From assembly GCA_030612605.1 (NCBI GenBank), contig JAUWNO010000130.1:1-6448 (forward strand): a stretch of 6,448 nucleotides of DNA, in the 5' to 3' direction. This DNA comes from Armatimonadota bacterium. Lineage in GTDB: Bacteria; Cloacimonadota; Cloacimonadia; Cloacimonadales; TCS61. The number at the start of each line of letters is the position of its first letter. Positions within the stretch are counted from its first letter, which is position 1. Made by a program: the position numbers and the translations under genes. The notes under the pieces are model-generated. The model did no database searches, was not told where the DNA came from, and saw only the letters and a list, made by a program, of their open reading frames with translations. Positions 1 to 5,351 of this stretch are shown here, piece after piece.

Positions 1-1215
1 ATTAATTATAACATTTCCAAAACTTCCATTTCGCTGGCTACAACAATGTATCAGGGGAAAAAATCTTATTCCTTCTCTCTGAAGAATCCAACAAAAGAAA
101 AGCTTATTGAGAAAATTGAAGAAGCAAAACTTATCATTGCAAAACTTCCCGAAGACCCGGATTTTATCGATCTGGAAGATGATCTTGCCAAATCATCTGA
201 AAAAGAGAAAGAAAATAATATCGAGAAAGTTTCTCTAAAAAAGAAGATCGAGATTTTAGATAAACTTGCAAAAGCTGTAAAATCTTATGATTTTAATATA
301 TTCGGAACTTTCATCTGCAACTATAAGACTTTGTATATCATCAATAGTAATGGACTGAATAAACGCGAAATAAATTCTCCCATCTATTTTGAATTAAAAG
401 CAGTTTCCAATAAAAATGAAGTGACAGTTCTGGAAGCTTATGGAGGTGAGAATTTCGGAACTTTCGATTTGGAGCAATTCCAGAAAAACCTGGTTACAAA
501 AGTAAAAGCTGCTACCGAAGAAATTGTAGATGTAGAACCCGGAGAATATGAAGTTATTCTTGCTCCTCGCTGTATTGGTGAATACTTTTTGTATTTGGAA
601 AGCAGCATGACTGCCAGGAGTCTGGATACTAAAATGAGTTTCTTTGAGGATAAACTCGGTAAAAAAGTTTTTCCGGAGAATATTACTCTCACAGACGATC
701 CTCAGCATCCTGATCTGATAAATTTTGATTATAACAGCGATGGTCATGTTTATAAAAAAAATCATCTAATCGAAAAGGGTGTTTTCAAAAATTTTATGGT
801 AGATAATTATTACGGCAGAAAACTGAAAATGAAGAAAAACGGAGCTGATGGTGAGTGTCTAATTATGGAAACCGGAGATAAAACAAAGGAAGAATTAATT
901 GGTTCAATCCAAAAAGGACTGTATATTTCCAGTCTTCATTATATGAATTTCATTAATAGGAAGGAAACATCTGTAACCGGATTAACTCGTGATGGAACCT
1001 TTCTTATTGAGAATGGAAAAATCACAAAAGTTGTGAACAATCTCAGATTCACAGAAAAAATTACTGATGTTGTAAAGGGAATTACAGAAATCGAAAATCA
1101 ATCTTACACAATTCCTTATTCAAGTAATTATGGTGAATTCGGGATTTATAGTGGGAAGATGCCGCATGTGAAAGTGAAAGGTTTTAAGATCAGTTCTTCC
1201 ACGAGGACAGTGTAG
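1..1215 (+). CDS. pmbA: TldE/PmbA-type subunit of the TldD/TldE protease, 5' end missing
   Basis: The open frame runs from the first base of the window to TAG at 1213-1215, with no in-frame stop upstream of the first ATG (base 46). Residues before that ATG (ISKTSISLATTMYQGKKSYS) already read like the family's N-terminal domain, so the true start probably lies outside the window. 404 residues are visible; E. coli PmbA is about 450. Around bases 160-170 there is the 'LPEDPDF' segment seen after the first helical part in this family. The C-terminal domain includes GLTRDGTFLIENGKI (about 979-1020), shared by TldD and TldE proteins. Where TldD has HExxxH, this protein has a Leu-Glu-Ser-Ser stretch (about 595-606) without histidines, which fits the non-metal-binding partner. 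Family knowledge: TldE/PmbA pairs with TldD to degrade small peptides in the cytoplasm. The matching tldD lies downstream at 2289. Which of the two paralogues it is rests mainly on the missing metal ligands. Confidence 0.86.
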   Translation: MNYNISKTSISLATTMYQGKKSYSFSLKNPTKEKLIEKIEEAKLIIAKLPEDPDFIDLEDDLAKSSEKEKENNIEKVSLKKKIEILDKLAKAVKSYDFNIFGTFICNYKTLYIINSNGLNKREINSPIYFELKAVSNKNEVTVLEAYGGENFGTFDLEQFQKNLVTKVKAATEEIVDVEPGEYEVILAPRCIGEYFLYLESSMTARSLDTKMSFFEDKLGKKVFPENITLTDDPQHPDLINFDYNSDGHVYKKNHLIEKGVFKNFMVDNYYGRKLKMKKNGADGECLIMETGDKTKEELIGSIQKGLYISSLHYMNFINRKETSVTGLTRDGTFLIENGKITKVVNNLRFTEKITDVVKGITEIENQSYTIPYSSNYGEFGIYSGKMPHVKVKGFKISSSTRTV

Positions 1216-1298
1216 CTCACTGATAAAGATGGCTCACGGATAACACGGATTGAACGGATAAAAAAATGAAAAAATTAAATTCATATTCATGAATGAGC
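1215..1298. repeat. Family A repeat, left arm plus decayed right arm
   Basis: A first 'gctcac' begins on the G of the pmbA stop codon (1215-1220), and a second starts the better arm at 1232. The left arm contains CACGGAT at 1235 and 1244 and AACGGAT at 1253, a 9-base spacing. Bases about 1274-1298 (attcatattcatgaatgagc) look like an eroded version of the right arm found intact at 1747-1775 and 2226-2254. Together they resemble a decayed copy of the hairpin at 2181-2254. No coding content is seen. Confidence 0.75.
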
Positions 1299-1314
1299 AA
1301 AAAAAAGATTTACA

Positions 1315-1446
1315 ATGAAGTATGCAGAATTATCCGATAAAATAATCAAAGCTTTTTATGTTGTTTATCACATAATTAAAACTAACATTTCCCACTTCAT
1401 TATCAGCTATCTAACTTGTTGGAGGGAAAACAGATATGGATTGTAA
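1315..1446 (+). pseudogene. Decayed N-terminal fragment of a GxxExxY gene
   Basis: From ATG at 1315 the frame reads MKYAELSDKIIKAFYVVYH, closely matching the start of the intact GxxExxY protein at 1792 (MKYEDITEKIIKAFYTVYN). A 21-base run is identical between the two copies (1339-1359 and 1816-1836). After about 19 codons the similarity ends: the GxxExxY motif and the nuclease-like core are absent, and the frame stops at TAA 1444-1446 after 43 codons. No good Shine-Dalgarno site precedes it; the intact copy has AGGGAG at that place. The ATG lies 16 bases after the 'gagc' end of a family A right arm, exactly as in the intact copy, so this is best read as the remnant of a duplicated repeat-plus-gene module. 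It is very unlikely to make a functional protein. Confidence 0.8.
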
Positions 1447-1746
1447 TAGACAAATTTTACGAGAAATCAGGATAATTAGTTAATCTTCCTATCAAACTCA
1501 TCCTGCTGCCTGCACCGCCGAAGCTTGCGAAGGCGTGTCCTTCTCTTTTTGATGAGAATATGAAAGTTGTTCCAAAGAGAAGAAACATAAGAAAAGCAAG
1601 GAGAAGTATAAAAAGAAAAAATTCATTTTTTCTTTTAGTTCCCTCTCTTTCTTGTCGCGGCGTTAGACGGATCAAGAGAGGGTTAGGTAGAGTTAGATAT
1701 ATTGAAAAATTGAAATGGGAAATATTAGTTAAAATAAAAATATAAA
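1447..1746. other. Gene-free mosaic spacer between the two GxxExxY copies
   Basis: No convincing gene is seen on either strand. The stretch starts with AT-rich sequence and passes through a locally GC-richer block (about 1501-1540, containing caccgccgaagcttgcgaag). It then carries three consecutive inverted repeats (listed separately) and ends at the family A right arm at 1747. Short open frames here have strongly biased Lys/Arg or Phe/Leu composition, as expected for purine and pyrimidine runs. Confidence 0.7.
1540..1682. repeat. Three consecutive inverted repeats (possible structured RNA or mobile remnant)
   Basis: First: cttctcttt (1540-1548) pairs perfectly with aaagagaag (1574-1582), loop 25. 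Second: aaaagaaaaaat (1611-1622) pairs perfectly over 12 bases with attttttctttt (1625-1636), with only two bases between. Third: ccctctct (1641-1648) pairs with agagaggg (1675-1682) around a GC-rich loop containing gtcgcggcgttagac, whose ends gtc/gac can extend an inner stem. The second stem is purely A/T apart from one G:C pair, so it is not a standard intrinsic terminator, and no U-run follows the third. A role as structured RNA is inference only. Confidence 0.6.
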
Positions 1747-1775
1747 ATCCGTGTTCATCCGTGTAATCCGTGAGC
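1747..1775. repeat. Family A right arm upstream of the intact GxxExxY gene
   Basis: It contains three ATCCGTG units starting at 1747, 1757 and 1766 and ends in gagc, followed by an A-run. Unit spacing (10 then 9) is the same as in the right arm at 2226-2254. The gene's ATG follows 16 bases after gagc. The nearest left-type arm on the upstream side is at 1232-1260, so the pair could enclose the decayed gene copy and the mosaic spacer. Confidence 0.85.
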
Positions 1776-1780
1776 AAAAA

Positions 1781-1786
1781 AGGGAG
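1781..1786 (+). promoter_or_regulatory. Ribosome binding site deciding the GxxExxY start
   Basis: AGGGAG lies five bases before ATG 1792, a standard Shine-Dalgarno spacing. An in-frame TTG at 1789 is only two bases from the site, so ATG 1792 is preferred as the start. Confidence 0.75.
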
Positions 1787-1791
1787 AATTG

Positions 1792-2178
1792 ATGAAGTAT
1801 GAAGATATTACAGAAAAAATAATCAAAGCTTTTTATACTGTTTACAACACGCTTGGTTATGGGTTTTTGGAAAAAGTCTATGAAAGAGCTATAATGATCG
1901 AATTGAAAAAACTGGGTTTGAATTGTATGAGTCAAGTTCAAATAAAAGTATTTTATGCAAATCAAATTATCGGAGACTATGTAGCAGATATAATTGTCGA
2001 AAATAAAATATTGGTTGAACTTAAGGCTATACAACATCTTTCCAAACAAGATGAAGCCCAACTTCTTAATTATCTGACAGCAACTAAATATGAAGTCGGG
2101 TTGTTGTTCAATTTTGGAAAAGAACCGGAATTTAAAAGAAAAATATTCGATAATGAATACAAAAAGTACAAGTTATAA
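1792..2178 (+). CDS. GxxExxY family protein (PD-(D/E)XK nuclease-like)
   Basis: The 128-residue protein carries the family signature Gly24-Phe-Leu-Glu27-Lys-Val-Tyr30. A nuclease-like core follows: Asp62 and Asp66 in GDYVADIIVENKI, then Glu76-Leu-Lys78 (the ExK half of the motif), then a conserved HLSKQDEAQLLNYL helix at 82-95 with Gln90. The family is grouped with the PD-(D/E)XK superfamily (PDDEXK_3); its cellular function is not established. Length is typical and all expected core residues are present, so the gene appears intact. It is probably cytoplasmic, with no signal peptide or membrane segment. It starts after a family A arm and stops two bases before the long family A hairpin at 2181. 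A decayed paralogue lies upstream at 1315. The position between pmbA and tldD has no evident metabolic logic and suggests a mobile or selfish passenger, but that is inference. Confidence 0.9.
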   Translation: MKYEDITEKIIKAFYTVYNTLGYGFLEKVYERAIMIELKKLGLNCMSQVQIKVFYANQIIGDYVADIIVENKILVELKAIQHLSKQDEAQLLNYLTATKYEVGLLFNFGKEPEFKRKIFDNEYKKYKL

Positions 2179-2180
2179 AA

Positions 2181-2254
2181 GCTCACGGATAACACGGATT
2201 GAACGGATAAGATAAAAAATATTAAATCCGTGTTTATCCGTGTTATCCGTGAGC
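2181..2254. repeat. Family A complete inverted repeat (long hairpin)
   Basis: gctcacggataacacggat (2181-2199) is a perfect 19-base inverted match to 2236-2254. The left arm has CACGGAT at 2184 and 2193 and AACGGAT at 2202. The right arm has ATCCGTG at 2226, 2236 and 2245. The pair is followed by an A-run, not a T-run, so it does not look like an intrinsic terminator on the + strand. It begins two bases after the GxxExxY stop and ends 34 bases before the tldD start, so it should be transcribed if the cluster is co-transcribed, where it could block or protect the mRNA. Confidence 0.92.
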
Positions 2255-2277
2255 AAAAAAAATCGTTGAGAAAAAAA

Positions 2278-2283
2278 AAGGAG
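2278..2283 (+). promoter_or_regulatory. Ribosome binding site of tldD
   Basis: AAGGAG sits five bases before ATG 2289, at the end of a long A-run, and supports that ATG as the start. Confidence 0.8.
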
Positions 2284-2288
2284 AATAG

Positions 2289-3728
2289 ATGAAAGATTTA
2301 GTAAAAAATATTATCAATAAATTGGATATCCTTGAAGTTACTTATGCGGATGTGCGCTTCACTTCCACGGACGAACAGGTTATTTATTTTGAAAAAGGAG
2401 TTCTCAAACATCTCGGTTCAGATTATGATTCTGCTGCCTTGGGAATACGTGTTTTAGTAAATGGTTGCTGGGGATTTGCAGGAACAACGGTTCTGAGCAA
2501 TGTTTCCATTGAAAAGACAATTAAGAAAGCAATCTTAAATGCTAAAATCGGAAGTAAATTTCGACGAGAACCTGCATCATACAAAAAACTGAAATCCGTA
2601 AATGAAAGCTATTTCTATGTTCCTGAAGAAGATCCATTTTTAATGGACGATAAATATAAAATCGATTATCATGAAAAAATTGCAAAGAAACTGGTTGGTA
2701 TTGAAAAAATCGTTCATTCTTTTGTTTACACTGTTTTCTATAGACAGTATAAAGTTTATGCAAATACAGAGGGAACTTTTGTGGATTCGCTTGTTTACGA
2801 CACAATGCCAATGATTTATGTTCTGGCTTCGGATGGAAAAGAGACAATGTGCAGAACCTGGCCCGGTCATATGAATGGAAGACGCGGTGGTTTTGAAGTA
2901 GTTCGCAAGGCAAAACTGGAAGAGAATTCTGAAAAGATAATTAAGGAAGCTATCGATCTTTTGGATGCTCCCAGAATTGAAGAGGAGCGAGCAGATATCA
3001 TTATTGGTGGTGGTCATCTTGCTTTGCAACTGCACGAAAGTGCTGGTCATGCTACCGAAGCTGACAGGATCTTTGGCAAAGAAATTTCTTATGCAGGCAA
3101 AACTTTCATTAAACCAAAGATGCTCGGAAACTTCAAATACGGTTCGGAAATAGTGAATATTTATAGTGACAGCTTAAATAAAAAGGGTATGGGATTTCAT
3201 CCTGTGGATGATGAAGGAACTCCCGGTGGAACAGTTGATATTATCAAAAACGGGATTTTAGTTAATCAGCAGACTTCCCAGGAATGTGCTGCACTTTTAG
3301 GAGTTCAACCCAGTTCCAATATGATGGCATCTTATGCTGATGATATTCCACTCATTCGTATGACAAATTTCTGTCTGGCACCCGGGAAAGGTAGTTTGCA
3401 GGATTTGATAAAATCTACAGAGCATGGTTATTATATCGATTTCACTAAAACCTGGAGTATCGATGACAACCGCAATAATTTCCAATTTACCACCGAGATC
3501 GGTTGGAAAATAGAGAATGGTGAAATCATAGGAATTGTGAAGGAACCTACATATTATGGAATTACTCCGGAATTCTGGGGAGCATGTAATGGAATTTGTG
3601 GTGAAGAAGAATGGGAATTCCATGGTACTTTCCACTGCGGTAAAGGTGAACCCGGACAAACCATGCATCTTTCGCACGGAGTTGCTCCTGCCAGGTTCAA
3701 GAATATAGTATGTAATGTGAAAGCGTGA
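2289..3728 (+). CDS. tldD: TldD-type zinc metalloprotease
   Basis: The 479-residue length matches the family (E. coli TldD is about 480). The N-terminal domain includes GIRVLVNGCWGFAGTTVLS at about 52-70, the usual glycine-rich strand pair. The metal site is visible: His249-Glu250-Ser-Ala-Gly-His254 (HExxxH) and Cys450 in HCGKGEPGQ, at the place of the cysteine ligand of characterised TldD. Also present is the conserved Asp307-Asp-Glu-Gly310 motif in DDEGTPGGTVDIIKNGIL. Family knowledge: TldD with TldE/PmbA forms a cytoplasmic heterodimeric protease that cuts small unfolded peptides and takes part in maturation of some modified peptides and in gyrase-toxin biology in enterobacteria. The partner gene ends at 1215, and the 1.07 kb between them is repeats plus GxxExxY genes. 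No peptide precursor gene is seen nearby, so a general peptide-degrading role is the safer reading. The gene looks intact. Confidence 0.94.
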   Translation: MKDLVKNIINKLDILEVTYADVRFTSTDEQVIYFEKGVLKHLGSDYDSAALGIRVLVNGCWGFAGTTVLSNVSIEKTIKKAILNAKIGSKFRREPASYKKLKSVNESYFYVPEEDPFLMDDKYKIDYHEKIAKKLVGIEKIVHSFVYTVFYRQYKVYANTEGTFVDSLVYDTMPMIYVLASDGKETMCRTWPGHMNGRRGGFEVVRKAKLEENSEKIIKEAIDLLDAPRIEEERADIIIGGGHLALQLHESAGHATEADRIFGKEISYAGKTFIKPKMLGNFKYGSEIVNIYSDSLNKKGMGFHPVDDEGTPGGTVDIIKNGILVNQQTSQECAALLGVQPSSNMMASYADDIPLIRMTNFCLAPGKGSLQDLIKSTEHGYYIDFTKTWSIDDNRNNFQFTTEIGWKIENGEIIGIVKEPTYYGITPEFWGACNGICGEEEWEFHGTFHCGKGEPGQTMHLSHGVAPARFKNIVCNVKA

Positions 3729-3739
3729 TTGGATGAATA

Positions 3740-3859
3740 GCTCACAGATCAACACGGAAAAGCACAGATAATGAGGACTTAAGACTAAAACTCGTTCCGT
3801 AGTTCCGGTTTGTGATACGTTGTTTTTTTATTTCAGTTAAATCCGTGTAATCCGTGAGC
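3740..3859. repeat. Family A repeat, degenerate left arm and intact right end
   Basis: gctcacagatcaacacgg (from 3740) is a mutated left arm, 11 bases after the tldD stop. The right end has ATCCGTG at 3841 and 3850 and finishes in gagc at 3859. Between them are about 75 bases with no gene (includes cgttccgtagttccggtttg, about 3792-3811). This is the third family A site placed directly downstream of a coding region. Confidence 0.78.
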
Positions 3860-3863
3860 GTTG

Positions 3864-3925
3864 TTTCGGACGCATCAGAATGATACGTTCTACATTAATC
3901 ATGTAGTGGAAGCTGTGTAACAAGG
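3864..3925. repeat. Family B repeat, copy 1
   Basis: Bases 3864-3887 are identical over 24 bases to 4775-4798 (they start tttcggacgcatcag and end gatacg) and fold as cgcatc-agaat-gatacg with one mismatch. A second small stem follows (ctacat 3890-3895 with atgtag 3901-3906), then a tail (gaagctgtgtaacaag) that resembles the gagctatgtgacgag tail of copies 2 and 3. The tail runs into the ribosome binding site of the next gene. Confidence 0.75.
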
Positions 3926-3927
3926 AG
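3922..3927 (+). promoter_or_regulatory. Ribosome binding site at the end of a family B repeat
   Basis: AAGGAG lies five bases before ATG 3933. It overlaps the degenerate tail of family B copy 1, at the place where the other copies read gacgag, so the repeat appears to have supplied or become part of the translation start region. Confidence 0.65.
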
Positions 3928-3932
3928 AAGTA

Positions 3933-4703
3933 ATGATTATAATCTTCATAATAGTTGCAGTAGCACTAATTTTTTTTTTAGACTTTATAATAAAATCAAA
4001 AAGAGGAAAATTTTGGATTGGTTTATTGCTCTCTGTCATAGCAATTGCAGGAATTATATATAAAAACAATCAGGAAATAAATAACAGAGCAACTTTAAAT
4101 GGTCAAATTAATACTTTAAAAACTGCAAACATTAGTCTTGATAGTAAAATAGATTTATATTCTGATCTTTTCAAGTCTATGGATAACGAATTGTATTCTA
4201 TCAGACATAGTTATGATTCTTTGTCTAAAGTTTATAATTTGTTAGTTAAAGAGACTTCGGATATTGGGAGCAAAACTATCTCAAAATTAAATCATACAAA
4301 TCTTAGAATTGATCAAATAGGTAGATCAAAGGGTGTGAGACAAATTTCTGATTTGCAAAAAAAAATAATGATATCGATTTTATCTCAATTTCCTAACACA
4401 CATATTAGTGTAGATTTCGTATTGGGTGATAATGAAACAGCAAACTTTGCTAGAGAAATAGGTAATATCTTTTTAGAATCTGGATGGAAATTGAAAGATA
4501 ATGCAGTAACAGGCCATCTATATATTGGTGGACATATTTATAAAGGTATAAACATAACAGCTATTATAAATGATCCAGAATATGAAAAAGTCAGTGTATT
4601 AAAACAAGCCTTTTCTACAGCGTGTATAAAAATCAGATATAAAGAAAATAAAGATCAAAACTATAAAGCCCCATTTCAGATAATTGTTGGAGTTATTGAG
4701 TAA
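3933..4703 (+). CDS. Membrane-anchored coiled-coil protein of unknown function
   Basis: This 256-residue protein is not assigned to a named family. Residues 2-20 form a very hydrophobic segment and residues 28-43 a second, separated by a basic loop (KSKRGK, 21-26), which predicts a two-span membrane hairpin. Residues about 44-110 are polar, rich in Asn, Ser, Lys and Asp with spaced Leu/Ile, consistent with a helical or coiled-coil stalk. Residues about 140-256 look like a compact alpha/beta domain: ISVDFVLGDNETANFAREI (158-176), then ESGWKL, a GINITAII strand (205-212), a helix, and a final strand IIVGVI. I recall similar 'LGD-E...FA..I...GW' domains at the ends of uncharacterised bacterial membrane proteins, but no function is known to me. 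Codon use is more A/T-rich than tldD by eye. It is bordered by family B repeats on both sides, suggesting an accessory gene. The start is supported by AAGGAG. Confidence 0.8.
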   Translation: MIIIFIIVAVALIFFLDFIIKSKRGKFWIGLLLSVIAIAGIIYKNNQEINNRATLNGQINTLKTANISLDSKIDLYSDLFKSMDNELYSIRHSYDSLSKVYNLLVKETSDIGSKTISKLNHTNLRIDQIGRSKGVRQISDLQKKIMISILSQFPNTHISVDFVLGDNETANFAREIGNIFLESGWKLKDNAVTGHLYIGGHIYKGINITAIINDPEYEKVSVLKQAFSTACIKIRYKENKDQNYKAPFQIIVGVIE

Positions 4704-4725
4704 AATGTATATTTTATCAAATTTA

Positions 4726-4770
4726 TGGTTCAATAAGCAGGTTCAATCTTGCAGTTGCCGGATTGAACCA
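4726..4770. repeat. Inverted repeat downstream of the 256-residue gene
   Basis: ggttcaatc (4740-4748) pairs perfectly with gattgaacc (4761-4769), with a 12-base loop. A second tggttcaat (4726-4734) can pair with the same attgaacca (4762-4770), so two alternative hairpins compete for one 3' arm. The following bases (aaatattt) are not a clean U-run, so a terminator role is weak. Confidence 0.55.
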
Positions 4771-4774
4771 AATA

Positions 4775-4835
4775 TTTCGGACGCATCAGAATGATACGCC
4801 CTGCTTTAGACCCAGCAGGAGCTATGTGACGAGTA
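4775..4835. repeat. Family B repeat, copy 2
   Basis: Its first 24 bases (4775-4798) are identical to copy 1. The middle forms a different stem (cctgct 4800-4805 with agcagg 4814-4819). The tail at 4813-4835 (cagcaggagctatgtgacga, then gta) is identical over 23 bases to copy 3 at 5329-5351. It lies between the two orphan membrane genes. Confidence 0.82.
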
Positions 4836-4864
4836 TGGGATGTTATTATTGAGGTAATTAATTT

Positions 4865-5224
4865 ATGACCATCTACTATTTCTATTTCACGATCATTAGT
4901 TTACCTTTCAAAATTTTAACATTATGGGTATTTAGCTGCTTTTTAGCTTCGGAAAGAAAGAGTATAATTAGAGCTATCCTGATTGCAGTAATACTTTCCA
5001 TTGTTTCTTTTCTGGTTAATATATTCAATCCTGAAGGCTTTTATATTTCCATGCTGAGCGGCTCATTAAAATATCTTCCTTTGATTTTACCTTTTTTTCT
5101 GATCAAGATATTTTACGAACTTGATTGGAAGGAAACAATATGGTTTTGGCTTCCCTGGTTTATACTGCAATATCCAATTGATGGGATTATTAATTCTATC
5201 TTAATGAAATCTTTTCTAACTTAA
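4865..5224 (+). CDS. Small multi-spanning membrane protein, unknown function
   Basis: The 119-residue product is almost entirely hydrophobic. About four membrane segments can be drawn: residues 3-27, 34-54, 68-84 and 91-113, with short charged turns between (ASERKS at 28-33, YELDWKE at 84-90). The last part is rich in Trp, Phe and Pro (WFWLPWFILQYP). There are no recognisable motifs, signal cleavage site or soluble domain. An in-frame stop at 4859-4861 means ATG 4865 is the first possible ATG in this frame. GAGG at 4851-4854 gives a usable but somewhat distant ribosome binding site. It lies between family B copies 2 and 3 and has no evident link to either neighbour. The composition and intact frame favour a real gene, though a short hydrophobic frame in AT-rich DNA could still be spurious. 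Confidence 0.62.
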   Translation: MTIYYFYFTIISLPFKILTLWVFSCFLASERKSIIRAILIAVILSIVSFLVNIFNPEGFYISMLSGSLKYLPLILPFFLIKIFYELDWKETIWFWLPWFILQYPIDGIINSILMKSFLT

Positions 5225-5264
5225 TTCATTCTTTGTGTTTCCGTTACTTTGTGGTTAAACAATC

Positions 5265-5284
5265 TCCATAGCTCCAGCTATGGA
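5265..5284. repeat. Perfect 9-base inverted repeat
   Basis: tccatagct (5265-5273) pairs with agctatgga (5276-5284) with only two bases between. The sequence agct in the stem recurs in the family B tail, so this may be a further fragment of that family. No T-run follows, so it is not a typical terminator. Confidence 0.7.
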
Positions 5285-5300
5285 ATGCAACGGTTTATAT

Positions 5301-5351
5301 AGCAGGAGCAATGGATAATAACGTCACACAGCAGGAGCTATGTGACGAGTA
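5301..5351. repeat. Family B repeat, partial copy 3
   Basis: Bases 5329-5351 are identical over 23 bases to the tail of copy 2 (4813-4835), but the tttcggacgcatcag head is absent. A related agcaggagc unit occurs at 5301-5309. The copy can form the stem cgtcaca (5322-5328) with tgtgacg (5341-5347). Confidence 0.78.

Noticed and set aside
46..48. ATG at 46 as the start of the first gene
   Set aside because: The frame is open to the window edge and residues before this ATG fit the family's N-terminal domain; no good ribosome binding site precedes it.
1560..1745. A 61-codon open frame on the + strand
   Set aside because: Its protein is a run of Lys/Arg and Phe/Leu produced by the inverted repeats it crosses; there is no ribosome binding site and no familiar motif.
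1457..1777. A 106-codon open frame on the - strand
   Set aside because: It covers the hairpin array and the family A arm, has repeat-driven composition and no sign of a conserved protein.
1789..1791. TTG as the start of the GxxExxY gene
   Set aside because: It is only two bases from the AGGGAG site, while ATG 1792 has standard spacing and gives the start shared with the decayed copy.
2181..2262. The long hairpin as an intrinsic terminator
   Set aside because: It is followed by A-runs, not T-runs, on the + strand, and the next gene in the same direction starts 34 bases later.
1232..3859. Family A repeats as a CRISPR array
   Set aside because: Units are 7 bases in inverted arms with 2-3 base linkers; there are no constant-length spacers and no cas genes.
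3864..5351. Family B copies as integron attC sites
   Set aside because: The expected short core and inverse-core sequences at the ends were not seen and there is no integrase gene in the window.
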